In this document: piece after piece, positions 23,283 through 35,131 of the stretch
Layout of the letters: every line of letters starts with the position of its first letter
How positions within the stretch are numbered: the first letter of the stretch is position 1
Assembly: GCF_000149955.1 (NCBI RefSeq)
Contig: NC_030993.1
Coordinates: forward strand, 248,125 to 312,124
Origin: Fusarium oxysporum f. sp. lycopersici 4287
Lineage: Eukaryota > Ascomycota > Sordariomycetes > Hypocreales > Nectriaceae
Length of the DNA stretch: 64,000 nucleotides
Reading direction: 5' to 3'
Made by a program: the position numbers and the translations under genes
Notes under the pieces: model-generated
Seen by the model: the letters and a program-made list of their open reading frames with translations, nothing else
Told to the model about the DNA's origin: nothing
The model's database searches: none

Positions 23283-23703
23283 TATGAGAGCAAAAATAAG
23301 TTATCTGGGGCTGTGGTTTTACTTTTTCAGCAGTTGCAGGTTTACAATTGGCATTGTAAAACAGCCGTAATTTATAGCTGTTGCTTTACTTCTAACTGAA
23401 TGACAGATTGGAAACAAGGGGGCTTCTCCACACTGCAAAATCGCAGGCGGCCTATTAACGCACATCTGATTGGACACTATTGCGGGAGACTTAGCGCGAC
23501 CCATTCTGGTGGTGGCACGCGCAGCAAGGGAGCAAATAAGAGTGGGTTTAAAGTGCCATTCTCACTCGTTGATCTTTTACCTATCTAACTACCTACTACA
23601 ATGAGAATGGCTGTCCTTTCCTAGACATGCCGACAAAGGAGTGTATGCATGTGATCGCCTCAAGGCTGGGCGGATCCGGCCTGTTCCTTCGTTCAAACTG
23701 ATT
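23283..23703. other. Intergenic stretch; FAD oxidoreductase promoter
   Basis: Upstream region of the FAD oxidoreductase gene; nothing else recognised. Confidence 0.5.
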
Positions 23704-24711
23704 CTAGGTTTCATATTCCAACTCATAAGTGATTACTTCACCTCCGTGTGTTCGTGCGTTGGCTTTACATGCTTCGCAGCGATCGCCTGGTTGAGTAACA
23801 TGAACCTTTCCACAAATGTAGCAGAGTTCTTGGTCAATTCTTCGCTGTTTACGGTCTCTGTATCTTCTTTGATGATTGTCTCTGCAAGTCTGGCAGTCCG
23901 GGCGATTGAGCAGCGCTTCTTGGGTGCCGCACCTATAACAGATTCTTTCTTTCCCAAGATTACGTTTGTCCTCGGGCGTCAAAGGACGGCGCAGCTGGTC
24001 CAAATGACGTTGGCAAAAGATGTATGGAGGATAAGCACGTGCTGTGCACAATATGCAATATCGAACCTCGGGTGAGTGCACGTTGCCTTCGAGGTGATCT
24101 AGGTGTCTTTGACGACAAGTTTGACAGCGCAGAACACATCATGGCAAGAGATTACTACAATTCAAAAAGTACCATTAAATAGTGTTGCCCCTTGGTCTCG
24201 AAGGGTTCATAGCAGGCTGGGAGGATAGATTTCCTTGAGACTGAATAGGATACGGGTTTGAACCATAGGAATTTGTATGCAGCGGGCGGGTATCGTCATT
24301 TCGCGAGCCATAGGTTTGATCATCATAAGTTTGCGAACTGTAGGGATGCATATCATGAGCTGGATAACGAGTAGGCTCGGAAACGTAAGAAGGGACATGG
24401 CCTTGCGTGGTATAATCTTGGTGATATCCCAAAGACCCATTCGTATCGAAGCTCTGTGCCAGCGGTCGTCGACTATAGGCATCTGTTAATTGATATGGGT
24501 TTTCGGGTCTAGGATATAGTCTTGGAGAAGCAACTCCTTCGTTGTAACGGTGCTGGCCTCTTTCTTGGTGCGAATCGTAGCTATCGAAACTTCTAATTGG
24601 TGGTAATAGGATATTTTCGGTGTTCTCATAGCTTGATCGGCTTGCACTAACCTAGCGCATCACCTACCAATCGTGAGCATGATCCCAATGGAAGACCGCA
24701 GCGGGAACCAT
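23704..24711 (-). pseudogene. Cysteine-rich (zinc-ribbon-like) protein gene with four in-frame stops
   Basis: From an ATG at 24711 (MVPAAVFHWDH) one minus-strand frame runs 336 codons to the stop at 23704 and is broken by TAG, TAG, TAA (24177-24175) and TGA. The first ~180 codons encode a Tyr/Ser/Pro/Gln-rich disordered region; the remainder encodes repeated cysteine pairs (CQTC, CILC, CYRCG, CQTC, CYICGK, CEAC) between basic stretches, suggesting several zinc-binding units. No introns can remove the stops: the frame continues unchanged across all of them and no suitable donors are near. Each stop is one C-to-T change from CAG, CAG, CAA and CGA. Nuclear or nucleic-acid binding is plausible for an intact version, but the family is not named. 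Confidence 0.65.
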
Positions 24712-26367
24712 TTATGATACGAATACCGAGGATAATAGCCAATTCCTTATGAATGCAGTAAAATGAAGAAGAAACCATGTGGTAATTTTTGACCTATGAC
24801 ACACGTTCTACAGAAATCTAAAGCCAGTCATCCACATTCCCAAGACCAGATAATTTTAATATATAATACTTCCTAAAGTTATATTAAGGTCAATAGCACT
24901 TTTACTGCTTTTATTTATATAAAGGCCTTTTAAATAATATATTAACTACGCCTTTAGATACTATATTTAAGTATATAATTAAAGGTTATAAGAAGGTTAC
25001 TTAGGATATTTTAAATTACTTATTAAATTTTCTTATTAGACTTTCTAGAATATATATTCTTAATAGTAAGAAATACTTATAAAAGCCTAAAAAGGAAGAG
25101 AGTATAATCAGTTGTGAGTGCGGCCCAACTCCATTCTCTTTACTCACGCGAGAAAGGTCAAGCTGATGTCTATTCACTCGGAAATAGGCATACTCAGTCA
25201 CCAAGGCAGCGCAAATTCATCTTTCAAAGTTCTTGGCTATGGCGATGGCACCAAGCGTTCGCGTCAACGCTGTATCTCCTGGTTCATGGAAACTGTGAGA
25301 AGATATAATTTGTCTTTGATATTTAAATCTGTGATTGACTTTTTGCCGCAGAAATGGATTGCCGGGTTCCCGCAATCAAAAATAGACCAGGCTAGAGACA
25401 AGACTCTTCTTTAGAGAATCACCAAGGTTGAAGTACGTATACCCTAGAGCCCGCACTACAAAGCATGGTGTATTAACCATTCAAAGGACGTCGCGGACCA
25501 GATAATTTTGCTCATCCAATCAGAGTCTGTGACAGGAACAAATGTTGTCATGGACTCTGGGTTTTTTATCTGAGGGCTACAAGACATATTTGATCACATC
25601 GGAAATGCTCCACGCGAAAAATCGTTGATAGGATGGATCCCGGAGAAAACCTCCGCCTTTTCCTGATTAGGTTCAATATGGCGCTCAAAAGAGAGATCAG
25701 TTACAAACGACGGAAGAACCCTTCAGACTGCCTAGTATCTAAGGCCACAAGCAAGGGCAGGCCAGATCAAAGAAATGACTGCTGCTTCGATGTTATTACG
25801 AATAATAGAGGCATGGCCCATAATCTGGGGCCAAGGGGGGTAGATCGGATATTATTGTGTAGTCTGAAAGGTTGTAATTTGTAAAGCTGAGGGCTGTTGG
25901 TAACTTCTATCACAGCCGAAGGGTGGTGAGAAATATGTAGCTTTTGTCACACGCATTTTGGTTGGACTGAACACCTCATAGTGAACTAGGTGTAGGGGAA
26001 TGGTGGCTTAGGAGATAAATAATGGAAGAAGCCGAAACCATGGCGCCCGCGAAACTTTCTTTATACATATGATGCCACATATGCCATCAGATGATAAATG
26101 ATCACACAAAAGTAATATCAACGTCATCTCGACGTTTTTTAAGCCATGCATACTAGACTATTGGTTGAATCTCGCGGGTGCTGAGATGTTATGTAAATAC
26201 CACAACGCCTACTACCTGCATGTTCGGAATTCGGCACAGATAGACTGATAGTATTTTATTAGTAGAGGAGAAGGCGAGTATATAGTCTAAGCATCTTGCT
26301 AAAAGTAAGTGATTGCATTTCATACTCCCTACAAACTTGCTATCGGATCCGCTTCTCTCTTCTCACG
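24712..26367. other. Gene-free stretch with AT-rich block; ALDH promoter
   Basis: From about 24840 to 25100 the sequence is very AT-rich (TTTAAATAATATATTAA and similar), resembling the block at 8060-8345. The rest has no recognisable gene. The final part is the aldehyde dehydrogenase upstream region. Confidence 0.5.
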
Positions 26368-28124
26368 ATGTCTCCCGCCGTGATTGAGGGCTCTAAGAAC
26401 GCCGGAAGTCCAACCTTGGATTTTACCAGCGGTTTTGTGCAAATCATTAACGGCGAACCCTCCATAACAAAGGAAACCCGATACACCGTCAATCCTGCTA
26501 ATTTGCAACCAAAAGAAGAGGTCCCCGTAGCGACCAAGGATAACCTTGATCATGCTGTTGATGCAGCCCGAAAGGCTTTCAGAACCTGGTCAAAGGTCTC
26601 ATATGAAGATCGCCGCAGCGCTGTTCTTGCTTTTGCGGACGCCGTGGAGCAAGTCAAGACGGACTTCAGAGACCTCTTAGTATCCGAGCAGGGGAAGCCT
26701 GCAAGTCTCTCTGCCCATTTAATTCAATGTTACTAACCCTTGCTGTTCAGATCCCTCAAGCCGATGTGGAAATTGATGCTGCTATTGCATTTATTCGGGG
26801 GCTAGCGCATATTGAGCTTCCAGAGGATGTAATCGAAGATGACGACAAGCGAACCATCATAACACGCTACGTCCCGATTGGCGTCGTTGGTGCTATTATC
26901 CCCTGGAACTTTCCATTTCTATTAGCGGCCAGCAAGATCACCCCGGCTTTGCTGACGGGGAACGTGGTTATCATCAAACCGTCGTCGGTATCCCCTAAAC
27001 TCCCAAGGTCATCACGACGTACTTATTGAACGACAGTCCATTTACTCCCTATTGCGGACTTAAACTCGTCGAGTTGGCCCAACAATCCTTCCCACCAGGA
27101 GTTGTACAGTCATTGAGCGGGGATGACAGACTTGGCCCCTGGTTGACGAGTCACCCGGGCATCGACAAGATCAGTTTCACTGGATCTTCGACAACGGGCA
27201 AACTAGTTCTTCAGAGTGCGGCAGGAACTCTGAAGCGTGTTACCCTTGAGCTGTTCGTTCTAAAAAGTTGTGTTGTTAGCACTGTTCAGTTATACTAACT
27301 GTGCGTAGGGGTGGCAACGACCCGGCTATTATCTTTCCCGATGTTGACGTGGATAAGGTTGCAGAGAAAGTTGCCCTCTATTCTTTCCTAAACTCAGGCC
27401 AGGTACGAAGAAACCTCAAGCTCCTGAATACCTAATACAAAACCACTGGCTTATCTCTGTCGATGCTAGATCTGTATTGCCCTAAAGCGCATCTATGTCC
27501 ATGAATCTATTTATGAACAGTTCAGAGATGCCATGGTTAAGCACATTAAAACCTATACTCTAGGAGATGGATCACAAGAAGGAATCAGCCATGGGCCTGT
27601 GCAGAATTCTATGCAGTACGAAAAAGTAAAGACATTCTTCGAAGACATCGAAAAACAGGGCTGGAAGGTTGCTACAGGCGGCAGAATTGATCCCTCTCCA
27701 GGATACTTCATCACTCCAACGGTTATTGACAGACCGCCGGAAGATTCTCGCATTGTGGTTGAGGAACCTTTTGGTGGGGAATCCTTTTAAGTATTCGCTG
27801 AACCCGTAACTAATGTTCAAACTACCAGGTCCAATTGTCCCCCTTCTGTCTTGGAAGGACGAAGAAGACGTCATTGCTCGAGCCAACAATTCTCCGATGG
27901 GACTGGGTGCTTCTATATGGTGTAACGACCTCAAGAAGGCGGAAAAGGCCGCGAGAGAAATGCAAGCTGGTAGTGTGTGGATTAATACTCACTTCGATCT
28001 TTCTCCCATGGCACCTTTCGGCGGGCACAAGGAGAGTGGTTTGGGAGTCGAATGGGGTACGAATGGTTTGAAGGAGTTATGCAACGTGCAAACTCTGTTT
28101 CTGAACAAACATATTGTTACTTGA
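26368..28124 (+). CDS. NAD(P)+-dependent aldehyde dehydrogenase (491 aa)
   Basis: Exons 26368-26700, 26751-26983, 27037-27252, 27309-27402, 27470-27773 and 27829-28124 give 1476 bases. The enzyme oxidises an aldehyde to the acid. Visible signatures are [11 protein letters not shown] near residue 165, the cofactor motif FTGSSTTGK, the catalytic glutamate in TLELGGNDPAI, and the cysteine in NSGQICIA, which is reconstituted across an intron. The C-terminal [11 protein letters not shown] motif is also there. The first intron starts GCAAGT and has a perfect TACTAAC branch site, so it is a GC-AG intron; GT alternatives break the frame. The start at 26368 is preferred over an ATG at 26296, which would add 24 residues without family support. 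Cytosolic. Confidence 0.93.
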
Positions 28125-29092
28125 GATTTGGAAGGATAAGACAGCATACAGATTGGATATAGGCTCTTGTCTAGTTAGAGGCTGTTTAGTCTATTAAGGT
28201 TGAGCTCTGTTTTAAAGCTAAGTTTAGTAGTAGTCTTTCTTATCTGATATTCTAGTTGGAATCTACTCTCCCATAACATAGTTATCTATATAATATACGT
28301 TGTAAGCATGGTAAGTGCATGGACGTTTACTTTTGGTGATGAACTCAGGAGCACAGATGCTATTGGATAAGATATTGTCAAAGATGGGGTAACAAGGTTC
28401 AAAGAAGCGTAGGCAAACCTGGTCAAGCCTTTGGGTGCAACTGTTATTCTCCCAGCTGGCGGTGTATTCATGTTCAAGGGATTGAGCTGCACCCCACAAA
28501 ACGATGTCTTTACTCAGCTTGCGTATGATACGTATATGGGAGGTTCAACCAGGCTTCAAGAGTCTAAGGGCGTCTCCTGGAAAGGCTCAACATAATCCTC
28601 CTGAGGTAACAGGGATCATCCACCATAGTCACTTTATCTTACCTTTTTTTCTCATACTTGTCGAATCTTCCACTATCTTGAAACAGAAAACAGGGTACCG
28701 CAGGTCCGATGGTAGGCATCAATATAGGAATCGCGGGCACTGGCAATGGAAAGTCATTCTGGTTCTATAATATTACATCATTATTGGTTAATCTCTACTG
28801 ATGGGGTTGAATAATTGGGTAGAGCCCAGCGAAAAGTCGTCGCGAACATCGATGACGTGGGCTACCCTGTTAGACCCGTTATTTACAGTGTCTCAGCGTC
28901 ATCAGATATCTAATCGCGAATACTGACGCTGGTATTTGCAGGATATTACGTGCTTGATATGGTTCTTTCAAATTTATGTTTGGCCTTTTTCTATCTCTAA
29001 AAACTGGCAGTGTTGGAGGATAATATTCTCATCTTTATTCATCTTCTATTTGGACCAAGGCATTGCATTAAATTCTCAGCATCGTGGTAACC
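28125..29092. other. Intergenic stretch; SDR promoter
   Basis: No gene is supported. The right end is the upstream region of the dehydrogenase gene at 29093. Confidence 0.5.
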
Positions 29093-30168
29093 ATGGCTAC
29101 TCGTAAGTCAACCCTTTCAGCAATAAATCATCTCAACCAAAAACATTTGTTGAATTGTTTCTAGATCACGCGAAGAATGAAGTTCTCAAGGCCGCTGCCT
29201 TATTCGATGTATCTCACATCACTGCAGTCGTAACAGGCGGCGCAACCGGTATTGGACTGATGATCACCCAAGCACTGCAGTCCAACGGAGCCAAGGTCTA
29301 CATCACAGGTCGTCGCAAAGAGGTCCTTGAACAAACCCAGAAGACCTATGGTACAGGTCCTGGAAGCATCCACGTCCTGCCAGGTGATGTCAGCGAGAGA
29401 GATGAGGCTATCCGTCTTGCGGAGGACGTAGGCAATAAGGAGCCAAACGGCATTCACCTACTCGTCAACAACGCTGGGATTGCAGAGGACGACAACACCA
29501 AGTTCTGTAAGTTGACTGATCTATCACACCGGAGCTCGTGCTGATGCAGGTTTCATTCTAGCCTCGGCTGGTGAACCAGACACAAGTGACGCCAAGGCTC
29601 TTTCGGAGCACTTCCTCAAGACTGAGCCACAGCAGTGGGCCGACACACTGAAAACGAATGTGACAGGGCCATACTACATGTCTATGGCTTTCCTACCGTT
29701 ACTGGCCAAAGGGCGTGAGACTACTCCAGGGTATTCCTCCCAAATTGTCAATGTCTCCTCGATCTCAGGAGCCATGAAAGGTTCCAGTATGGGCCAACCA
29801 GCCTACGCCACCTCCAAGGCTGCTCTTACCCACCTCAGCCGCATGATTGCTACCCTTACCAAGGACATCAAGGTGCGAGTCAATGTTATCGCACCAGGGT
29901 TATTCCCCAGTGAGATGACTACTGGAGAGTCTGATGAGGGCAACAAGAGCAACATTGATAAGAAGATGACAAACCCAGCAGGACGACCTGGTCATGATAC
30001 CGATATGGCTGCGACTATTCTTTTCCTTGCTGGAAAGGGTGGCTTGTTTTATAATGGCCAGATTGTTTATCCTGACGGAGGTAAGTTTCTCTTAATCGAT
30101 TTATGTTTAGTCTTGTATTGACTTTTTCCTTAGGTTCGACACTGATCAACCCAGCAATCGCAAATTGA
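29093..30168 (+). CDS. Short-chain dehydrogenase/reductase (301 aa)
   Basis: Exons 29093-29102, 29165-29506, 29562-30080 and 30134-30168 join to 906 bases. The first exon is only ten bases (MAT plus one base). A classical SDR fold is indicated by the cofactor motif TGGATGIG near residue 34, the NNAG motif, the catalytic serine in NVSSISG and the YATSK catalytic Tyr-Lys pair. Arg-Arg after the second beta strand (TGRR) suggests NADP(H) preference. The C-terminus ends DGGSTLINPAIAN. The gene is convergent with the quinate-permease-like gene and follows the aldehyde dehydrogenase on the same strand. The substrate cannot be read from sequence. Confidence 0.93.
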
Positions 30169-30334
30169 AACTGTTGTAGCTGATAGAGCGGAACTAGATA
30201 GCTACTACAACATGGCACATGGAGTTGACAATAAACAGGATCTTTGTATCATAAGTTGAAAATACGTTGTTTAGTTGTTGAACTAAGTCTGACTATAACT
30301 TCTAACAATATGAAGTCCTGTTATATCAACCACT

Positions 30335-32044
30335 TCAAACCTGCTCGTTTTCTTCAGCAATAGCTCGAGACTTCTCGGCACTAAGATCAGCACCCTCGGC
30401 ATTGCGTCGGAATTCCTCCTCCTGCAGTGTCAACTCTTCAGACAGTTGGCCATGGGCCTTCCACACAGGCTTGATCTCAAGAGGCGATCCATGGTGTCAA
30501 GAGGCAGGCCCTTGGTCTCAGGAATGAAGAAGAAGACGAAGGTGGCAGAGAGGATCATAAGCGACGCGAAGAAGAAGTAGACTCCGTAGCCCATCTTGAT
30601 AAACATCTGGGGAGTAAAGCGAGAGATGATGAAGTTCCAGAACCAGTTGTTGGCAGCAGCGGAAGCTTGACCGAGTGATCTGCAGCATGTTAGCAATGTG
30701 TCTAAAAAGAGGGACGACCGAAGAAACGTACCTGGAGTTCTCGTTGAACATCTCAGAGTTGAGCACCCAGGGAATTGGGTTCCATGTGGGGGAGTAAAAG
30801 GCAGTCCAAAGGTAGAAGAAGAAGACGGCAGCGATTCCACCGCTTGACATTTCAGGGGCCTCAGCTCCGTCGGCAGCAGCAGCAGCAACCTTGGCAGCCG
30901 GGTCTGCAATCTTGATATAGGCTCCGATAAACCACATACAAAGGGAACCACCGACTGAACCGATAATAAGAAGCTTTCTGCGTCCCACGGTCTCGATCAG
31001 GAACAGGATGAAGATGATGGTAATGGCGGTTTTGACCACGCCGAAGATACCAGTGGTCAAGAAGGAGGTGTTGGTGCCCTGGATGCCGATGCTCTTGAAC
31101 ACAGTAGGGCTGTAATAGTTGATAGCGTTGATACCGGAACCGTTCTGCCAGAGGAACATCATACCACCGAGGAAGAAGCGCCACTGGACCTTGCGGCTCT
31201 TGAGCGCGGTGAATGGCTTCCAGAAACCAGGGCCGACTTCCTTGTTGTAGCGCTCGAGTTCCTGGTCGATGTAGCTGACCTCTTCGACGAGATAGAGATC
31301 ATTGGCGGGCAACTGTCTCAACCAACACAGGTTCTTCATGGCTTCCTCACGGCGACCCTTGGAGAAGAGCCAACGAGGGGACTCCTTGATCCAGAAGGAA
31401 CCGAAAAGCAGCATGCCTGCGGGGATGAGCTGGACGGCAAAGGGAATGATCCACTGCTTGTGGCTGGGGGCCATGGTCTCAGCAAGTCCATAGTTGATCC
31501 AGAAGCCGACAAGGCCGCCAATCTGCCAGCCAAGCTCATAGATACCGACGAGGCGACCGCGAATAGCAGGGGGAGACAGCTCAGAGCAGTAGATCGGAAC
31601 CATATTTGAACAAGCGCCAACACCAACACCAGCGAGAACACGGCCGCCGATAATAAGTCCCAAGCCACGCTCAGCATTAGCGCCAAGCATCATACCCGCG
31701 CCAAGCATGAAAACAAAGCTGAAAGCAATAAGGGAGTATCGTCGGCCGATGAAGTACGAGGTGATGTAGGCGAATAAACTGCCGAAGAAAGCACCGGCTT
31801 GATAGACGGAGACGATGTTGGACTTGAGAAGAGCGAGGTCATTGGGTTCGTACGAGGCAAAGTCGAATTCCTCGGTGAAGGACGGCAGCGCGATCGTGGT
31901 GCCGATAAAGGCAGAGTCGTAGCCGATCATGCATGATGCGAAAGACGCGATGGCAGCGCAGGTGTAAACGCGCCAGTTGTAAACGGACTTGGGAGTCGGC
32001 CTGTCCTCATTGACGGCGAAGATGTTGTTGACGGAGAGACCCAT
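30335..32044 (-). pseudogene. Quinate-permease-like MFS sugar transporter with C-terminal frameshift
   Basis: Two exons (32044-30732 and 30679 onward) encode a twelve-helix transporter of the fungal quinate/hexose permease type. Seen motifs include GYDSAFIGTTIALPSF, GRRYS, SPPAIRGRLVGIYELGWQIGG, ESPRWLFSKGRR and the closing PETKGLPLDTMDRL. Directly after MDRL, at about 30494, one base appears to be missing. The frame as written ends with an unrelated tail at 30430 (520 aa), while the expected cytosolic tail EIKPVWKAHGQL and onward is intact in the next frame to a stop at 30335. All membrane helices precede the break, so a shortened protein could still work. It may be a natural deletion or a sequencing error. 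Confidence 0.75.
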
Positions 32045-33666
32045 GATGGAAATTGTCAGCCAGCACAAGGGGGGAGAGTTGTGTCTGTGGAGGAGATGAA
32101 GATCTGGGGATCGAAAATAAGTATGGGGAAGAGAACAGCCTTTAATATATGCATCTGGTCCAATGGTCTTGAGCCAATTACAGCAATGCCTGCGCTTGAA
32201 AGTTTATCCCATCCCTGTTCGTAGTCTCGACTGGCGCATCTTAGCGCGTACTCTGAGTTGTGCGGGGACGTGAAGCAGGAGGACTAGAAAGGTCGAGATT
32301 CAGAAAACCCCGCATACGCTGGGGTAGCGCCAAGGGAGATTTTTCGCTCTAACCGGAACTCGGGAACATGAGTAGCGTCAATGGCTAAGAGTTTACCCCC
32401 CCTGCGCTGTGTTTGTAGCTGCGCTTAATTTCCGTATTCAGTTTTGGGATGATGGGGAGCTGTCGTTTGCCTACATCTGGAAGTTCTGGGGTTTGAACCA
32501 GATTCTGGGGACCCCGCATGGAATTAAACTAGTGGGGTAAGTAATCATCCCCACGCGTCTGCTGATTTAAAGGATTCGTCGTAAGCTGGGGGGTAAGTGT
32601 TGATCCCTCTATGCTATTTTCTCCTTGGATAAGTGCCAGCAGCCAAGTGCCAAGTGTTCACCAATTTAATTGATGCGCATATACTCCGACTCAGAACTAG
32701 GAACCGTTGCTCGTATTACCTCGCATGAAAGGATGTCTAATGGAATTGACCAAAAGGTGCAAGCGACTGCAAGTTTATGGTGGAACCGGCCACCTCCCGC
32801 CATGCGACTTGAAGACCTTATCAAGGAACGAGAGGGACAATTGACAGACGTTGATCTCAAAACAAGGACTTTGGATTGCATAGTGACTGTGGAGAAAACG
32901 GAAAGGATCTGGTGAAGTCCGGGGTGTTCGGTAGCTTGAACCGGCCGCGTTCCTGAATGGGTGCATTGCAGCGTCGGCCCTGCTTGTTTGCTGGGTCAGA
33001 TGGCAGTGACCTACAGTGTTTAGATCCCTTCCCCAGAGTTTATCCCCGACGCTAATCTTCCCCACCGGCTTTTGACTTGTGATCAGCTCTGTTGGAATTG
33101 GGGGAGATGACCGCTGATTGAGTGGCTTGCGAGCATGGGTGCTCAGAGAGCTTAAAGGGGATAAAGAAATAAGAGAATTCTAGTGACTAGACCAGGAAGT
33201 TCTCCTAGCGTTGATGTGAAGGTTAGTGATATTTGGCCTTGTCAGTGAGTGCGGTGTTGAAACCAAAAGACGATTAACTGAGCTCAATCATCAAATCACC
33301 TAATGTTGCAACCATTCATCTTTGTGGCGGCGCGTCAGCTAGCCAACTTGAGGTAAGACTCTTAAAATCACCTGTCTCTTATAGGTTATACTCTGAAGAT
33401 TCGTCGGCACATCGCCGAATGGCTCACAAATACAGAAAGAGGCCACATGACTTTGATTGGTGAAATAATATAGGGTAGGACAACAGTACGTCGGGGACTC
33501 CCAACTGCAGACTTGGTGGGGCCCACGAGGGTTGGGTGTTCCTAGCTCCACCTATAAGAGGTCGATAATGGAACGAGATAGATACTTCACGTAGCTTAAT
33601 TGAGGATTGAGAGAGTAATACAAAGTATATGTGTGAATGGTATTCTATGTACAATGGCCTATTAAA
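32045..33666. other. Intergenic stretch; permease promoter
   Basis: Upstream region of the permease gene. Overlapping short frames exist on both strands near 32670-33065 but show no conserved motif. Confidence 0.45.
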
Positions 33667-35131
33667 TTAACCGGTATATCGAAGTGAAAACAAACCCCGC
33701 TCAATAGAGCTAACCAAAATGTTGCCACTCTGGAAGTAAGGGTAAACAGACCAAGCACCATAAAACTGCGCCTCACCACCAACAGCATCATCCTCGGGAT
33801 GAACGTCAAAGAAGCCAATCTCCTCAAACAGAGCGCCAGTATCATCCTGAGCAATTGAAGACACATTCACCATGCGAAGACCAGATCCATAATTGGCCTG
33901 GTATGACACGCCGCCAACGACGTACTGGTTATGATCGATAGAGCGAACAGGGCTCTTGTATACGCCACGGAAGACAGGGTACTCTAGGTCTTGGATATCG
34001 ACAATATATGTCGTGGTGTGCTGGTCAGCCGCAGGACCGGTCTTTTCTTGCTCATCCAGCTCGTCGTCTAGGAGGAGATACTTGTGATCCTCCGTCAACC
34101 AACCCTGGTGGGTATATGTTGCACCGTTGTATGTAGTGCGCGACAGCTGGCGCGGCATAGTGCGGCGAGAAATATCAACGATAGTGAGCGCATCTTCATT
34201 GTAGTTGAAACAGATCTCACGACCCTGGAAGGCCTTCTGGGGACCTCGGTAGATAACGCACTGCGCGTCGTGAACGTAGCCATCCGAAGCGACACAACCA
34301 GCATCCTGAGGACGCTTTGGGTTGGAGACGTCGATCATCCAGAGTCCAGCGCGACACTTCAGATCGTAGGCCGTACCAACAGCTGCAATAAGCGCGGTCT
34401 CCTCGTTGGCGACAATGTTGTGGCTGTTGCCGAAAGCACTAAAGTGCGCCGCCAAGTCACTCCTAATGCTGAAGGTGGGAGGGTTCTTCTTATCGGTGTT
34501 GAGAAGCTTGGTGAGGTCGAAGATTTGGAGACCATGGCCCGCTGCCTCAGAGCCGATGTAGGCGTAGTTGCCGATGACTTTGATGTCACGCCATGAAGAA
34601 GCGACGGTCTGGGTTGGAAGGCGACCGACGTAGGTTAGGCTACCATCAGGGTGGACTTCTGCAAAGGCTGTGCCGTCTGACTGTCCGAGAAGGGCGAACT
34701 CGCGACCACTAGAGGCATGTGTCCAACCTGAGGGGGGGTAAGTTAGCAAAACGAAGCATCACGGAGTAAAAGTAGCTATGGAACATACCCCAGACATCAT
34801 TGCCGACGCGTGTTCGGCTGCCCATATCCTGGTGGCGCAAGAAGCCCAAGAGGTCGATCTTGTTACAAGAGTAACCTCCCGCCTTGCCGTCAGAACAAGG
34901 CGTGCCAGAGCTGAGCACTTTGTAGCGATCTTTGTCGAAGACACCAGCCGCAGCTTCGCTCTCATGGAGAGCCATCTTGCGCTGTTTAAGCTCTCCCATG
35001 CCAATGGCATGAGGCGCACTCTTGGCACGGAGATAGTCTTCATTGTACTTGGCCGTGTTGATCCTCTGCGTCTGTGCGACGGCAGAGCCCGCTAGGGTGG
35101 CTAGGAGGAGGGAGGTGATGCTGGCCTTCAT
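33667..35131 (-). CDS. Secreted LVIVD-repeat / choice-of-anchor-B-type protein (467 aa)
   Basis: Exons 35131-34789 and 34727-33667 join to 1404 bases; the intron interrupts NDVWGWTHASSGRE. Residues 1-20 form a clear signal peptide ending SAVA-Q. The body contains repeated beta-propeller-like strands of the LVIVD type: LQIFDLTKLL, LWMIDVSNPKRP, LTIVDISRRTMP, YIVDIQDLEYP and LRMVNVSSIA. These motifs are found in secreted proteins annotated as choice-of-anchor B or regulatory P-domain proteins, with no known enzymatic role. A Cys pair near residues 79-90 (GTPCSDGKAGGYSCNK) may be disulphide-bonded. The start at 35131 is chosen because it begins the signal peptide directly; an earlier in-frame start would add an untypical leader. 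Confidence 0.88.

Noticed and set aside
23704..24711. Treating the cysteine-rich region and the Tyr/Ser-rich region as two separate genes or spliced exons
   Set aside because: The frame is continuous through all stops and no usable splice donors or acceptors remove them.
25118..25884. Short plus-strand frames after the AT-rich block
   Set aside because: No conserved motif and no consistent splice structure; may be remnants but not supportable.
28504..28770. An 88-codon frame between ALDH and SDR
   Set aside because: No conserved features; probably intergenic.
32666..33065. Overlapping short frames near 32.7-33.1 kb
   Set aside because: Both strands are open by chance; no motif or start context supports a gene.
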